From Gammaproteobacteria bacterium UBA4421 (GTDB lineage Bacteria; Pseudomonadota; Gammaproteobacteria; Pseudomonadales; Azotimanducaceae): DNA of 16,140 bases. Location: assembly GCA_002389675.1 (NCBI GenBank), contig DGQF01000007.1:1-16140 (forward strand). The letters run 5' to 3'. This document shows positions 9,701 through 15,651 of the stretch, one piece after another (positions within the stretch are counted from its first letter, which is position 1; every line of letters starts with the position of its first letter). Position numbers and translations under genes: made by a program. The notes below the pieces were generated by a model. That model saw nothing but the letters and a program-made list of their open reading frames with translations. It was not told the DNA's origin and did not search any database.

Positions 9701-9801
9701 TTTTGAAAGCTACCCACAATACCCCAGTATTGTTCCTCAGCAGCCGCGTGACCTACCGGAAAAATGCAAAGCAGTAAAATTATTAAGCGGGCACGCACCA
9801 T
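6799..9801 (-). CDS. SPOR + CBM9-like + DUF5916-type outer-membrane beta-barrel protein
   Basis: A 1000-residue secreted protein with three parts. A signal peptide (about 1-21, ending HAAAEE) is followed by a SPOR repeat (about 24-98; YWGIVGSFQ and FFYRVAIGPF are its two characteristic strands), the domain that binds glycan strands stripped of stem peptides. A disordered acidic and Pro-rich linker runs from about 99 to 241. A CBM9-like beta-sandwich follows (about 248-436; IEIDGELNEPMWGEL is the family opener). The remainder (about 437-1000) is a series of alternating amphipathic strands with YPEKRLFFQEGIEVF, as in DUF5916 outer-membrane barrels. I chose the ATG at 9801; an in-frame TTG at 9813 would add four residues that do not improve the signal peptide. 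The molybdoenzyme follows in the same operon. A role tying an outer-membrane barrel to peptidoglycan is inferred; the ligand is unknown. Confidence 0.8.
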   Translation of the reverse strand: MVRARLIILLLCIFPVGHAAAEEQYWGIVGSFQNIDSAEGARADASELMTDSLAVIGTETDRGFFYRVAIGPFMTQSLAQDRIERARNRGFSDAWLWRDDGDGTNYESSLFSTGAYDDWIEEDFEDLSLDIDRGSQAREDDADMIQRRKTPPPVVDEAPPGYKLNKLRRDAALYMPYGRSFGAREPPPPRLMYAAAARGSPSGSPNPAHFSPPPTSTQPKPASDPLQILTPVTLNTLVPFELATHRESEIAIEIDGELNEPMWGELAGVDQFLVVDPDTGDKPTHSTLVKMFYTERGLYVSFTLEQPSDTLVQVYSGRDARRINRDTVGITLDTSGDGRYGYWVNLALGGNQIDGTVLPERRFSSDWDGAWQGATQVTASGWNAEIFLPWSQFAMPKQAGRRVINAYASRKVAYMDERYSLPALPFTQPLFMSALQPLALERVDPRQQWNFYPYSALTQDEVEGESQIKVGADLFWRPSTNVQLTGSLYPDFGNVESDDVIVNLGAFETFYPEKRLFFQEGIEVFNATPRASGDDPVAVLNTRRIGGTPRPPEVPEGVVVPARELNQPTELLGAVKAVGQFGKVRYGILTALEDDIKFDVGEINYHQDGNSYGIARLLYEDKTPQGDYRAVGTISSLAAHPEADAVVHGVDFHYLTASGAWKLDGQIIQSDVEDEGKGYGGFVDVGYTVRQGLVLRGGISHFDDRFDINDVGFSRRNDATNMTFNIDYSRSDLLWLRQLSINSFTQYEVNGEGYKTRKGFGSRLGLDLLNQDRVRLRAAYFPARADDRSSRGNGTFKVKGRHDLSLEYVTDTARRLSVRVGLGHGGEEEGGDRMKGNIGFNWRPIDQINIGAFVQYQDRNGWLLWQEGTNFTTFDSNEWRPRINLDFFITAKQQIRLAAQWVGIRAQEEAFYQVQKNYDNLEKVRKPNVEPDDFGLSRLNLQLRYRWEIAPLSELSVVYTLNGAKDVAFETGNFSDLLADAYAEPVGEQLIVKLRYRLGS

Positions 9802-9977
9802 AGTTAAACACAAAACTTATTAGCAAATATCAGGCGCAAAATCATATCAGGGCGACAAAAGTAAAGCTATGCACAAGGCGATCCAACAGCACCACTTTGT
9901 GAGCTCTTCGTACGCTTGATTCTCATGACCACAAGCCTCTTATTCAGCGCCCATCTCCACTTTTAAGATATTAAAGG

Positions 9978-10006
9978 TTGAGGTCGACGCAGAACTTCCA
10001 GATAAT
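9978..10006 (+). promoter_or_regulatory. Promoter of tRNA-Arg(ACG)
   Basis: TTGAGG (9978-9983) and GATAAT (10001-10006) are 17 bp apart, a good sigma-70 arrangement. They are followed by a GC-rich discriminator (ACGGGCCC) 12 bases ahead of the tRNA, as expected for a growth-rate-regulated stable RNA. Confidence 0.6.
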
Positions 10007-10018
10007 ACGGGCCCTTGC

Positions 10019-10095
10019 GCACCCGTGGCCAAACTGGATAAGGCACCGGTCTACGAAACCGGGGATTACAGGTTCGAATCCTGTCGGGTGCACCA
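10019..10095 (+). tRNA. tRNA-Arg (anticodon ACG)
   Basis: The acceptor GCACCCG pairs with CGGGTGC. The anticodon loop CTACGAA sits on a CCGGT/ACCGG stem, giving anticodon ACG, which TadA would convert to ICG to read CGU/CGC/CGA. The T arm is ACAGG-TTCGAAT-CCTGT and the CCA end is encoded (10093-10095). All arms pair well. Confidence 0.95.
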
Positions 10096-10132
10096 CTATT
10101 TGTTCAGATCAAACCCAGCAAAAGTCGTTAAA

Positions 10133-10294
10133 ATGTCCCACCCAGAGGAACAACCACAATCTCAAAACGACCAAAGCGTTAAATTCAGAGGCTGGCGTCT
10201 GCTCGGTTATCTGATGAGCGTGATTGTTGTCCTGGCGATCATTGCTGGTTTAGTCGATATTCTGGTCATCGGGCCGCTAGACGGGCGGCTCTGA
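10133..10294 (+). CDS. 53-residue single-pass membrane protein, unknown
   Basis: Starting at the ATG at 10133, 38 bases after the tRNA, this short frame encodes a charged polar head (MSHPEEQPQSQNDQ), a basic patch (about 17-22) and one long hydrophobic segment (about 25-47) ending in a short polar tail. The in-frame ATG at 10025 lies inside the tRNA and is not credible as a start. There is no strong Shine-Dalgarno. I do not recognise the family. It could be cotranscribed with tRNA-Arg, an arrangement that would release the mRNA after tRNA processing. The clean topology argues for a real small membrane protein, but the support is modest. Confidence 0.5.
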   Translation: MSHPEEQPQSQNDQSVKFRGWRLLGYLMSVIVVLAIIAGLVDILVIGPLDGRL

Positions 10295-10432
10295 TCATTT
10301 GGTATTCAACAATTCATCGCGATACGAAGAGCAAGTCGTTGAACCACATTCCCCAGCAAACCCATGCGCAGGCTACGGCCAATTCTTTCAAATGCGTCTC
10401 GCAAGTATGTGTTCATTTGTTGCCAATTCCGC

Positions 10433-10438
10433 TAGCAT
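10433..10438 (+). promoter_or_regulatory. Possible -10 box for SRP RNA
   Basis: TAGCAT lies 13 bases before the predicted SRP RNA 5' end and is followed by GC-rich GTGCGCC. The candidate -35 (TGTTCA, 10410-10415, 17 bp spacing) is weak. Confidence 0.3.
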
Positions 10439-10451
10439 GTGCGCCTTCAAT

Positions 10452-10561
10452 GGTGACCCATCTTGGTCCCCTCGCGGCGATATGCTGTGAACTCCGCCAG
10501 GCCTGGAAGGGAGCAACGGTAACAGCGGTTTCGGGCGCGAGGTGTGGCTAGGTGGGTCGCC
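10452..10561 (+). ncRNA. ffs: Signal recognition particle RNA (4.5S, small bacterial type)
   Basis: The conserved SRP apical domain is present around 10498-10526: CAGGCCTGGAAGGGAGCAACGG followed by an AACAGCGG run, which carries the GGAA tetraloop region and the asymmetric AGCA loop bound by Ffh. The ends close as one long hairpin: GGTGACCCA (10452-10460) pairs with TGGGTCGCC (10553-10561), and TCTTGG continues the stem against GGCTAGG. The length of about 110 nt fits gammaproteobacterial 4.5S RNA. tRNA-Ser starts only 12 bases downstream, so both may come from one precursor. Ends are inferred from pairing. Confidence 0.9.
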
Positions 10562-10573
10562 GCCAATTTTTCC

Positions 10574-10662
10574 GGAGAGGTGTCCGAGTGGTCGAAGGAG
10601 CACGCCTGGAAAGCGTGTATAGGTAACCCCTATCGAGGGTTCGAATCCCTCTCTCTCCGCCA
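10574..10662 (+). tRNA. tRNA-Ser (anticodon GGA)
   Basis: The acceptor GGAGAGG pairs with CTCTCTCC. The anticodon loop CTGGAAA on a CACGC/GCGTG stem gives anticodon GGA. A long variable arm (TATAGGTAACCCCTATC) is present, as required for tRNA-Ser, and the T arm is GAGGG-TTCGAAT-CCCTC. CCA is encoded (10660-10662). A phage-type integrase gene starts 165 bases downstream, so its 3' half is the likely attachment site of the island. Confidence 0.95.
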
Positions 10663-10827
10663 TTATCAGATTTCATTCCCGTCAATTTCTTCAAGATACG
10701 ATCCTAACCTACTGATTTAATTGTAAATACAATAGGTTGATAAAACTGGTGGATCGCATTTAATTGTTTGAAGACTCGGCTTTTTTAGTGTAATTATTAG
10801 TGGTTAATTGCAATACAGGATGCCGTT
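10663..10827. promoter_or_regulatory. Putative attachment/control region of the island
   Basis: This AT-rich gap between tRNA-Ser and the integrase contains the perfect inverted repeat ATTGTA-AA-TACAAT (10720-10733), enclosed asymmetrically by AACCTA (10706-10711) and TAGGTT (10733-10738). The 10-mer ATTTAATTGT occurs twice as a direct repeat (10715-10724 and 10758-10767), 43 bp apart. These could be integrase arm sites or an operator controlling the integrase. Confidence 0.35.
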
Positions 10828-12027
10828 ATGGGGGCAACCTCAAGGCCGAATCTTACTGACAGAGCATTTCAAGGAAATGTCCCTGGCTCTTGGAGCACCA
10901 GAATATCAGGGCTAACCTTTGAAAGGCATCTCTCTGGTCAAGCGAACTTTCGGTATCAAAAACAAAGAAAGAAGTTTGGGTTAACAATCAATACCGAATT
11001 GGCGGCATCACGCTGGCATTCTTTAGGCGATGCTCTAGCTTTTTTCGACCAATGCAATCAGGACATATCGAACGGGATTGATCCATTTAAGATGGACGCT
11101 AGGCGTCGTATGGATACGTTTCGAGCTAATGCCGAGGCCTGGTTACCCGTTAAGTTGGCCGAATTAAAACCCTCAGCCCTTAAGAGCCACAACAACTACA
11201 AGCGCTACGTTCGATATATGGTCAAGGAATTCGGGGAAAAGCCAATTTCTGATATCAATCAACATGATGTCGGGACGTTGTTAAAAAAATATCTGGGAAC
11301 GCCAACTCAGGCTGACAGGATGCGTGGCGCTCTAGAAGCAATTTTGGATCGATACCATGTTCCCAATAACACTCGTAATCCTGCAGAGGCGAAGGTGCAA
11401 AAGCTCTTCGTTGGCAACTTACGCAAACTCGCAAAAAAGAAGTCTCGCAATTACGCCGCGATGAAAGTTGAAGATGCTCCTAGGTTTTACAGAACGATCC
11501 GCGACGAGACAGGCCTAGCTTACCGGGTCCTGGAGCTTTATTGCTTAACTTTAGGTAGCCGTCTAACAGGCGCTTTGAATGCAGATTGGAGTCACGTCGA
11601 CTTGAATAAACAGACTTGGTTGGTACCCAAAGAAAATCATAAAATCGCCAATTGGCGGACCCATCTTTGTGCCAGCGCTATTGATTCCCTACATCGCGTG
11701 GCTTCGCCCGATACTCCTCGCCGCGGGTTCATATACGCAACACAAAGCAGCCTGTCAGGCCACCTGTCGGATACTAGGGTGAGAAGCGTCTGGAAACGTC
11801 ATTCACCGTCTGGCATGGATGGTGAAGCAACCACCGATATTATGGGCTTCCGTGCAACGTTCTACTCTTGGGGTATTGATGAAGGCCTGAACACGGATCA
11901 TTTGACACAACAGCGAGGTGCAAAGCCCAACGTAGATGAGGCTTCACTCACATATATTCGAACAGACGCTTACGAGGCCCGCAAGCGCATCATAACTAAA
12001 TGGGAGGATTTTTTACTTAATGGATGA
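10828..12027 (+). CDS. Tyrosine recombinase (island integrase) with altered catalytic boxes
   Basis: A 399-residue site-specific recombinase of the tyrosine family, resembling P4/phage-type integrases at its C-terminus (YIRTDAYEARKRIITKWEDFL corresponds to the P4-like AYNRAEYLEERR...WW end). The DNA-binding core-type N-terminal domain spans about 95-180 and the catalytic domain about 210-399. Box I Arg is Arg245 (LGSRLTGAL), the beta-strand Lys is likely Lys268, box II Arg is Arg342 and the nucleophile is likely Tyr376. The box II His is replaced by Met339 (MGFR in place of HGFR) and the box III His is replaced in LTQQRGA (Gln361). It is therefore either a divergent active enzyme or decayed. 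AGGA lies 7 bases before the ATG. It sits immediately downstream of tRNA-Ser, as expected for the integrase of a tRNA-targeted island. Confidence 0.8.
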   Translation: MGATSRPNLTDRAFQGNVPGSWSTRISGLTFERHLSGQANFRYQKQRKKFGLTINTELAASRWHSLGDALAFFDQCNQDISNGIDPFKMDARRRMDTFRANAEAWLPVKLAELKPSALKSHNNYKRYVRYMVKEFGEKPISDINQHDVGTLLKKYLGTPTQADRMRGALEAILDRYHVPNNTRNPAEAKVQKLFVGNLRKLAKKKSRNYAAMKVEDAPRFYRTIRDETGLAYRVLELYCLTLGSRLTGALNADWSHVDLNKQTWLVPKENHKIANWRTHLCASAIDSLHRVASPDTPRRGFIYATQSSLSGHLSDTRVRSVWKRHSPSGMDGEATTDIMGFRATFYSWGIDEGLNTDHLTQQRGAKPNVDEASLTYIRTDAYEARKRIITKWEDFLLNG

Positions 12028-12385
12028 TTCAGAAATGTTCTTGGCGCGGGCCAAACAAAAACACCAATTCGCTCAACGTCTTGCTGCGATCGCGACCGAG
12101 CACCGTGACAAGAGAAAGCAGAGGCGAGCAGTCGCCGATCTTATTCGCGAAATGCCAGAAATGGGAAGCCCTGAGGTATTAGCCGGGCTGTTACAGGGTG
12201 CGGGACTGCCAAAGCAGCTCAACGAAAAGCATCAGAATATCTGGGCGGCATACGAGTTTTATAGATTAGACGGTCTTGGCTACGAAGATGCCGTTCAACG
12301 CTTGTCAGACGAATTTCATTTGAGCGACAAAGGAATCGAGAGCGCCATTCAGCGGGCCAAACGCGGAGGTCGTGAGCTTCGCTGA
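12020..12385 (+). CDS. Small hypothetical protein coupled to the integrase
   Basis: A 121-residue, very basic and mostly helical protein that I do not recognise. It starts at an ATG inside the last codons of the integrase (8-base overlap), with GGAGG 13 bases upstream; ATG 12035 is an alternative start. Residues 12-48 are a Lys/Arg/Gln-rich helix. Residues 70-121 (YEFYRLDGLGYEDAVQRLSD and what follows) look like a compact helical domain ending in a basic tail, possibly DNA-binding. The overlap suggests translational coupling and a role in integration or excision, but this is inference from position only. Confidence 0.6.
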   Translation: MDDSEMFLARAKQKHQFAQRLAAIATEHRDKRKQRRAVADLIREMPEMGSPEVLAGLLQGAGLPKQLNEKHQNIWAAYEFYRLDGLGYEDAVQRLSDEFHLSDKGIESAIQRAKRGGRELR

Positions 12386-12386
12386 C

Positions 12387-12413
12387 CCTACTTTTTTGCA
12401 GCAAACAAGTAGG
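12387..12413. promoter_or_regulatory. Long imperfect palindrome ahead of the AlpA-like gene
   Basis: CCTACTT (12387-12393) pairs with AAGTAGG (12407-12413), and the stem continues inward through TTTG/CAAA with one T/C mismatch around a CAG loop. No T-run follows on the plus strand, so an intrinsic terminator is unlikely. A further CAAGTAG copy (12422-12428) repeats the 12406-12412 arm. A protein-binding site is the better reading. Confidence 0.4.
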
Positions 12414-12439
12414 TAAAACCGCAAGTAGACTGCTGTTAT

Positions 12440-12467
12440 CTTTATGTGGCTCTTCAACAACATAAAG
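12440..12467 (+). promoter_or_regulatory. Inverted repeat over the ribosome site of the AlpA-like gene
   Basis: CTTTATGT (12440-12447) and ACATAAAG (12460-12467) are perfect 8-base arms with a 12-base loop. The right arm contains most of the AAAGG Shine-Dalgarno (12464-12468) of the next gene, so the RNA hairpin would hide it. It may instead be a DNA operator for that gene's own product. Confidence 0.45.
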
Positions 12468-12475
12468 GCGAAATT

Positions 12476-12736
12476 ATGCAAAACCTCGAAGATCTGGTTA
12501 ATGCATCCCTCAGCGGACGATTGGTCCGAGCCAAGGAAATTTCTTACCGGCTAGGCGTGTCGGTTCCTACGATCTACCACTGGGAAAAATCAAATGATTT
12601 TCCTAAGCGGCTTAGACTTGGACCTAATCTGGTTGCCTGGAAAGGCGATGATATTCAGGCGTGGCTGGACAAATTAGAAGTCGAAGGTTCATCCCAACAG
12701 ATTGAGCCGCTGTCGCAACAATCTGAAAAAATTTGA
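12476..12736 (+). CDS. AlpA/MerR-like helix-turn-helix regulator or excisionase
   Basis: An 86-residue protein with a winged-helix DNA-binding fold typical of AlpA regulators and small excisionases. VRAKEISYRLGVSVPTIYHW (17-36) is the helix-turn-helix, with a conserved Ser-x-x-T-x-Y/W recognition helix. FPKRLRLGPNLVAWKGDDIQ (42-61) and then AWLDKL form the wing and last helix. The tail (70-86) is Gln/Ser-rich. I chose the ATG at 12476 because AAAGG lies 7 bases upstream; an in-frame ATG at 12446 would start inside the inverted repeat. AlpA proteins switch on excision genes of P4-like elements, which fits the position after the integrase and directly before the replication gene (10-base gap). 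Confidence 0.8.
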   Translation: MQNLEDLVNASLSGRLVRAKEISYRLGVSVPTIYHWEKSNDFPKRLRLGPNLVAWKGDDIQAWLDKLEVEGSSQQIEPLSQQSEKI

Positions 12737-12746
12737 GAGGTGCGAG

Positions 12747-14324
12747 ATGGCTGACTTTGGTTTTACTCTGTATCAATCGGATCTGTACCAACCGGACCGT
12801 CCCTTTCCGCTGTATTCAAGCATCAGAAACGAGGTCGCCGAGGATTATCTGGATTTGACTGCGATTGGGGAGTTAATTAAAAACCCCAGCGTTGGCCCAA
12901 AACTGGGCGCTAGTCTCATCACACCTTTCAATGCATCAGCAAAAACGAAGGTTGCGGCGTTGGAGTCAACCTTTCAGATGCTTGTGATTGACCATGATCA
13001 TGACAACTTAAGCGCTGAAGCTTTGCAGGCGTTATATGATAACTATGACTGCTGCTACTTCGCTTTCTCCACCTCGAGTCATCAGCAACCCCCAGAGCCT
13101 TGCAATCGCTGGAAGGTGTTAATTCCCTATGATAATCCAATTAGCTCGACCGAACACGCAGTGCTTGCTGCGGGCGCATCAGTTGCGTTAAACAGCGATA
13201 GCGCGCAATCAAGAATTTCACAGGGGTTTTTTGCGCCCAACAAGTTGCATGAAAACGCCCCGTATCAATGGCACATAGAAAATACGAAACCGTGCCTTAG
13301 CCCTCTGGTCAAAGAGCATCCGTTTGTCCGCGATTGCCTGCACGCTTACGAGGCTAAAGATAAGCAGTTGGAGGAAAAAGCCCAAAGAGCGAGCAGCGAT
13401 GCAGTTCAATGTCGAAAATATCCACCGAGCATGGACGGTGAGCTATTCGATAAGATATGCAACACGTACGATATACCCTCTCAACTAGAACAGCATGGAT
13501 ATAAGCGATGTGGTGAAAAATTCCTCTCGCCAACCAGCGAGAGCGGGTGTCCGGGTTTAGTCCTGCTTGAGGGTCCTGACGGACACCAGCGTTGTTATAG
13601 TCACCATGGCGCCGCGGATCCGCTCTCACACGAAAACCATGCAGGACATGCGCTGGATGTGTTTGACGTTATCTGCGCACTAGATTTTGGTGGCGATACT
13701 CAGCTAGCAGTTGCGAAATTAGCCGATGCAGCAGATCCCAAGGGACAGCAGGAGCGCAGACAAGCCTACCGTGAGTTGGCAACACAACGCAGTGACCCAG
13801 CCGGTGCGGGCGTTTTAGTTCCTGTTGACTTAAACGCCTTTTGGGGTGCACCAGAAACACCCCAGAAATATTTGGTGCGCCATTACTTCCCAAAGGGTGA
13901 ATTTGCCTTGCTCGCTGGTCATGGTGGAACGGGTAAGACTGCATTCAGTCTAGTGCTAGCCGCACATGTAGCCTGCGGAAGCACCTGGAATGGGCTTGCG
14001 TCGATTCAAAGTCGGGTGATATTTGTCAGTTTAGAAGACCGGCCCGAGCGGATCAGAACACAGCTGCAAAAGATTTGCGCGACTTATCAACTCAGTGCGA
14101 CAACGGTTTTGACTAATTTAGTTCTTCTAGACGGCACTCAGAGCGACGGGGTACTTTATGCGGAAAAACCTGATCGAAATACAGGCACTACACTGCTGTG
14201 GCAGCAATTTAAACAACTGCTAAACCAAAAGTATGCCGATGTGGGCCTAATCTTCGTGGACAACGCATCAGACGCCTATCCAGGCGCCATATTTATGCTT
14301 CAAAAGCTCTACAGCCCTTGTTAG
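12747..14324 (+). pseudogene. Primase-helicase replication protein, truncated by a nested element
   Basis: The 525-residue remaining frame has an archaeo-eukaryotic-type primase-like N-terminus. The acidic IDHDHD (81-86) and STSSH (108-112) and RWKVLIPYDNPIS (121-133) blocks suit the catalytic strands. A Cys/His-rich middle section (about 255-315) follows, then a RepA/AAA_25-type ATPase with Walker A GHGGTGKT (391-398), the SLED block (428-431) and Walker B LIFVDNASD (501-509). Relatives continue well past this point with sensor motifs and a C-terminal domain. Here the frame enters the inverted repeat at about residue 511 and stops at TAG 14324 after a meaningless tail (IFMLQKLYSPC). The ATPase therefore lacks its sensor half and should not be functional as a helicase. 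GAGAGG lies 6 bases before the ATG; a longer frame from 12702 overlaps the AlpA-like gene and lacks a better site. Confidence 0.75.
14272..14285 (+). other. Candidate recombination core at left junction
   Basis: CGCCT-ATCC-AGGCG is a perfect 5-base inverted repeat around 4 bases, exactly where helicase coding sequence gives way to the element. Tyrosine recombinases bind such short inverted arms around their crossover region. The right end shows the start of the same site in reverse (CGCCT-GGAT-AG) before the window ends. Confidence 0.35.
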
Positions 14325-14350
14325 CTCTCGATTCTTTCGGGACTAATGAG
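14276..14350 (+). repeat. Left terminal inverted repeat (at least 75 bp)
   Basis: These 75 bases are the exact reverse complement of 16066-16140, with no mismatch; the next inner base differs. The repeat carries the stop codon of the broken helicase frame, two direct AGCTCT copies 18 bp apart (14305 and 14323), and part of the Shine-Dalgarno of the recombinase. Confidence 0.95.
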
Positions 14351-14363
14351 GAGCCGTAGACAA

Positions 14364-15512
14364 ATGAGTAGACACTCAAAGCATCCTAGATATACCTACA
14401 CCAAAGGCAACATCTATTATTTCTCTAGGTCGGTTCCTGCTGATCTCAGATGTTTCTACTTAAAACCACGCATAACCCAATCACTCAGAACTAATTCTCA
14501 GTCACGAGCAACCACTGCATCTAAAGTTTTTGCATCAAAACTAGATGATTACTGGTTAGGTTTGAGGTTAAAGCGGCTAGATGTCCCTGCCGCTCACTTG
14601 TTGGTAGTTGACCCCAGCACAAAACTTTCATCCTTACCCACCATTGAGGAAGCTCTCGAGACCTATTTTGCTGTCATCGGCCAAGGTAGGCAGAAACTAT
14701 TCTTCACAACAGCTCAGCGCTACATTACTTATCTGGTTGAGTGTCTTGGTAATAAGCCGATAGACAGCTACACATCCAAAGACGCTGCGGTGTTGCGAGA
14801 GTGGCTGATTGAGAAAGGTTTGAGCAACAGCTCATTGCAGCGTGTCTTCTCAGGCATCAAAGCTGTAATCAACTTTGTCACGTTGGAGCAGGGTCTAGAG
14901 TGCCAGAATGCGTTTGCAAAGGTGTATCTCCCATCAAACACTGATGCCAAGAAGCGTCATGCTGTTACGCCAGCTAATATGGCTAAGATCAACAAAGAAT
15001 GCGTTGCACTGGATGATGACATCAGGTGGTTAGTCGGCATTATCTTCGATACAGGTATGCGTTTATCTGAAGCTGCAGGCCTTATGCTGAGTGACTTGCA
15101 CCTTGATGCAGAAACACCTCACATACAACTAGTCCCACATCCTCACAGACGTCTTAAAACAGCCTCTAGCGAGCGTAAAATCCCGCTTATCGGTTTGTCG
15201 TTATGGGCCGCAAAGCGCCTCAAGCAGCACTCTACAGGCTTGTATTGCTTCCCAAGATACACAAGCTCTGAGCGATGTAATTCAAACAGCGCATCAGCCG
15301 CAATCAACAAATGGATCAAGACTGTTGGAGGCTCAAGTGATGTTATACACGGGTTGCGTCATAGCTTTAGAGACAGGTTAAGAGCCGTTGAAGCACCAAC
15401 AGATATGATTGACCAGTTGGGGGGTTGGAGTTTGAAGTCTGTTGGGCAAGGTTATGGTGATGGATATGATTTGGAATTGTTGGTTAAGTACCTAGCCAAT
15501 ATAACAATTTAG
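14364..15512 (+). CDS. Tyrosine recombinase of the nested element, intact
   Basis: A 382-residue phage-integrase-family recombinase. The N-terminus (KHPRYTYTKGNIYYFSRSVP) is the small arm domain (DUF6538-like) found in a subgroup of proteobacterial integrases. A SAM-like core-binding domain lies at about 93-180 and the catalytic domain at about 198-382. All catalytic residues are present: Arg233 (DTGMRLSEA), Lys265 (RLKTASSERKIP), His329 and Arg332 (HGLRHSF), Trp355 in place of His (GGW, accepted in this family) and Tyr364 (QGYGDGY). The ATG at 14346 lies inside the terminal repeat; I prefer 14364, which has GAGGAG (14348-14353) 10 bases upstream. It is the only recombinase in the element and should catalyse its movement or inversion. 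It belongs to a different subgroup from the island integrase at 10828. Confidence 0.88.
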   Translation: MSRHSKHPRYTYTKGNIYYFSRSVPADLRCFYLKPRITQSLRTNSQSRATTASKVFASKLDDYWLGLRLKRLDVPAAHLLVVDPSTKLSSLPTIEEALETYFAVIGQGRQKLFFTTAQRYITYLVECLGNKPIDSYTSKDAAVLREWLIEKGLSNSSLQRVFSGIKAVINFVTLEQGLECQNAFAKVYLPSNTDAKKRHAVTPANMAKINKECVALDDDIRWLVGIIFDTGMRLSEAAGLMLSDLHLDAETPHIQLVPHPHRRLKTASSERKIPLIGLSLWAAKRLKQHSTGLYCFPRYTSSERCNSNSASAAINKWIKTVGGSSDVIHGLRHSFRDRLRAVEAPTDMIDQLGGWSLKSVGQGYGDGYDLELLVKYLANITI

Positions 15513-15651
15513 GGCTGTGCGGGCAGATTCAGAAAATATGCACTAGCTGCAACCGGACGTTGTATTTAGACATCCTCCGTTGCCTGCTAGTCATTCTAAG
15601 ATTTAATGTATACTCCTAGCGAAATTCTACTCTAACCTTAATGGAAATGTT

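Noticed and set aside
9802..9813. TTG start adding MCLT to the SPOR/barrel protein
   Set aside because: No ribosome site, and the ATG at 9801 gives a normal signal peptide.
10025..10132. N-terminal extension of the small membrane protein starting inside tRNA-Arg
   Set aside because: The first 36 residues translate the tRNA itself; the ATG at 10133 is the reasonable start.
10388..10663. Minus-strand frame of 91 residues beginning MAEREGFEPSIG
   Set aside because: It is antisense translation of tRNA-Ser and SRP RNA, a common false gene.
12387..12413. Intrinsic terminator after the 121-residue gene
   Set aside because: The hairpin is strong but is followed by TAAAACC, not a T-run, on the coding strand.
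14346..14363. Upstream ATG of the nested recombinase
   Set aside because: It lies inside the terminal repeat and overlaps the GAGGAG that serves the ATG at 14364; family similarity begins after 14364.
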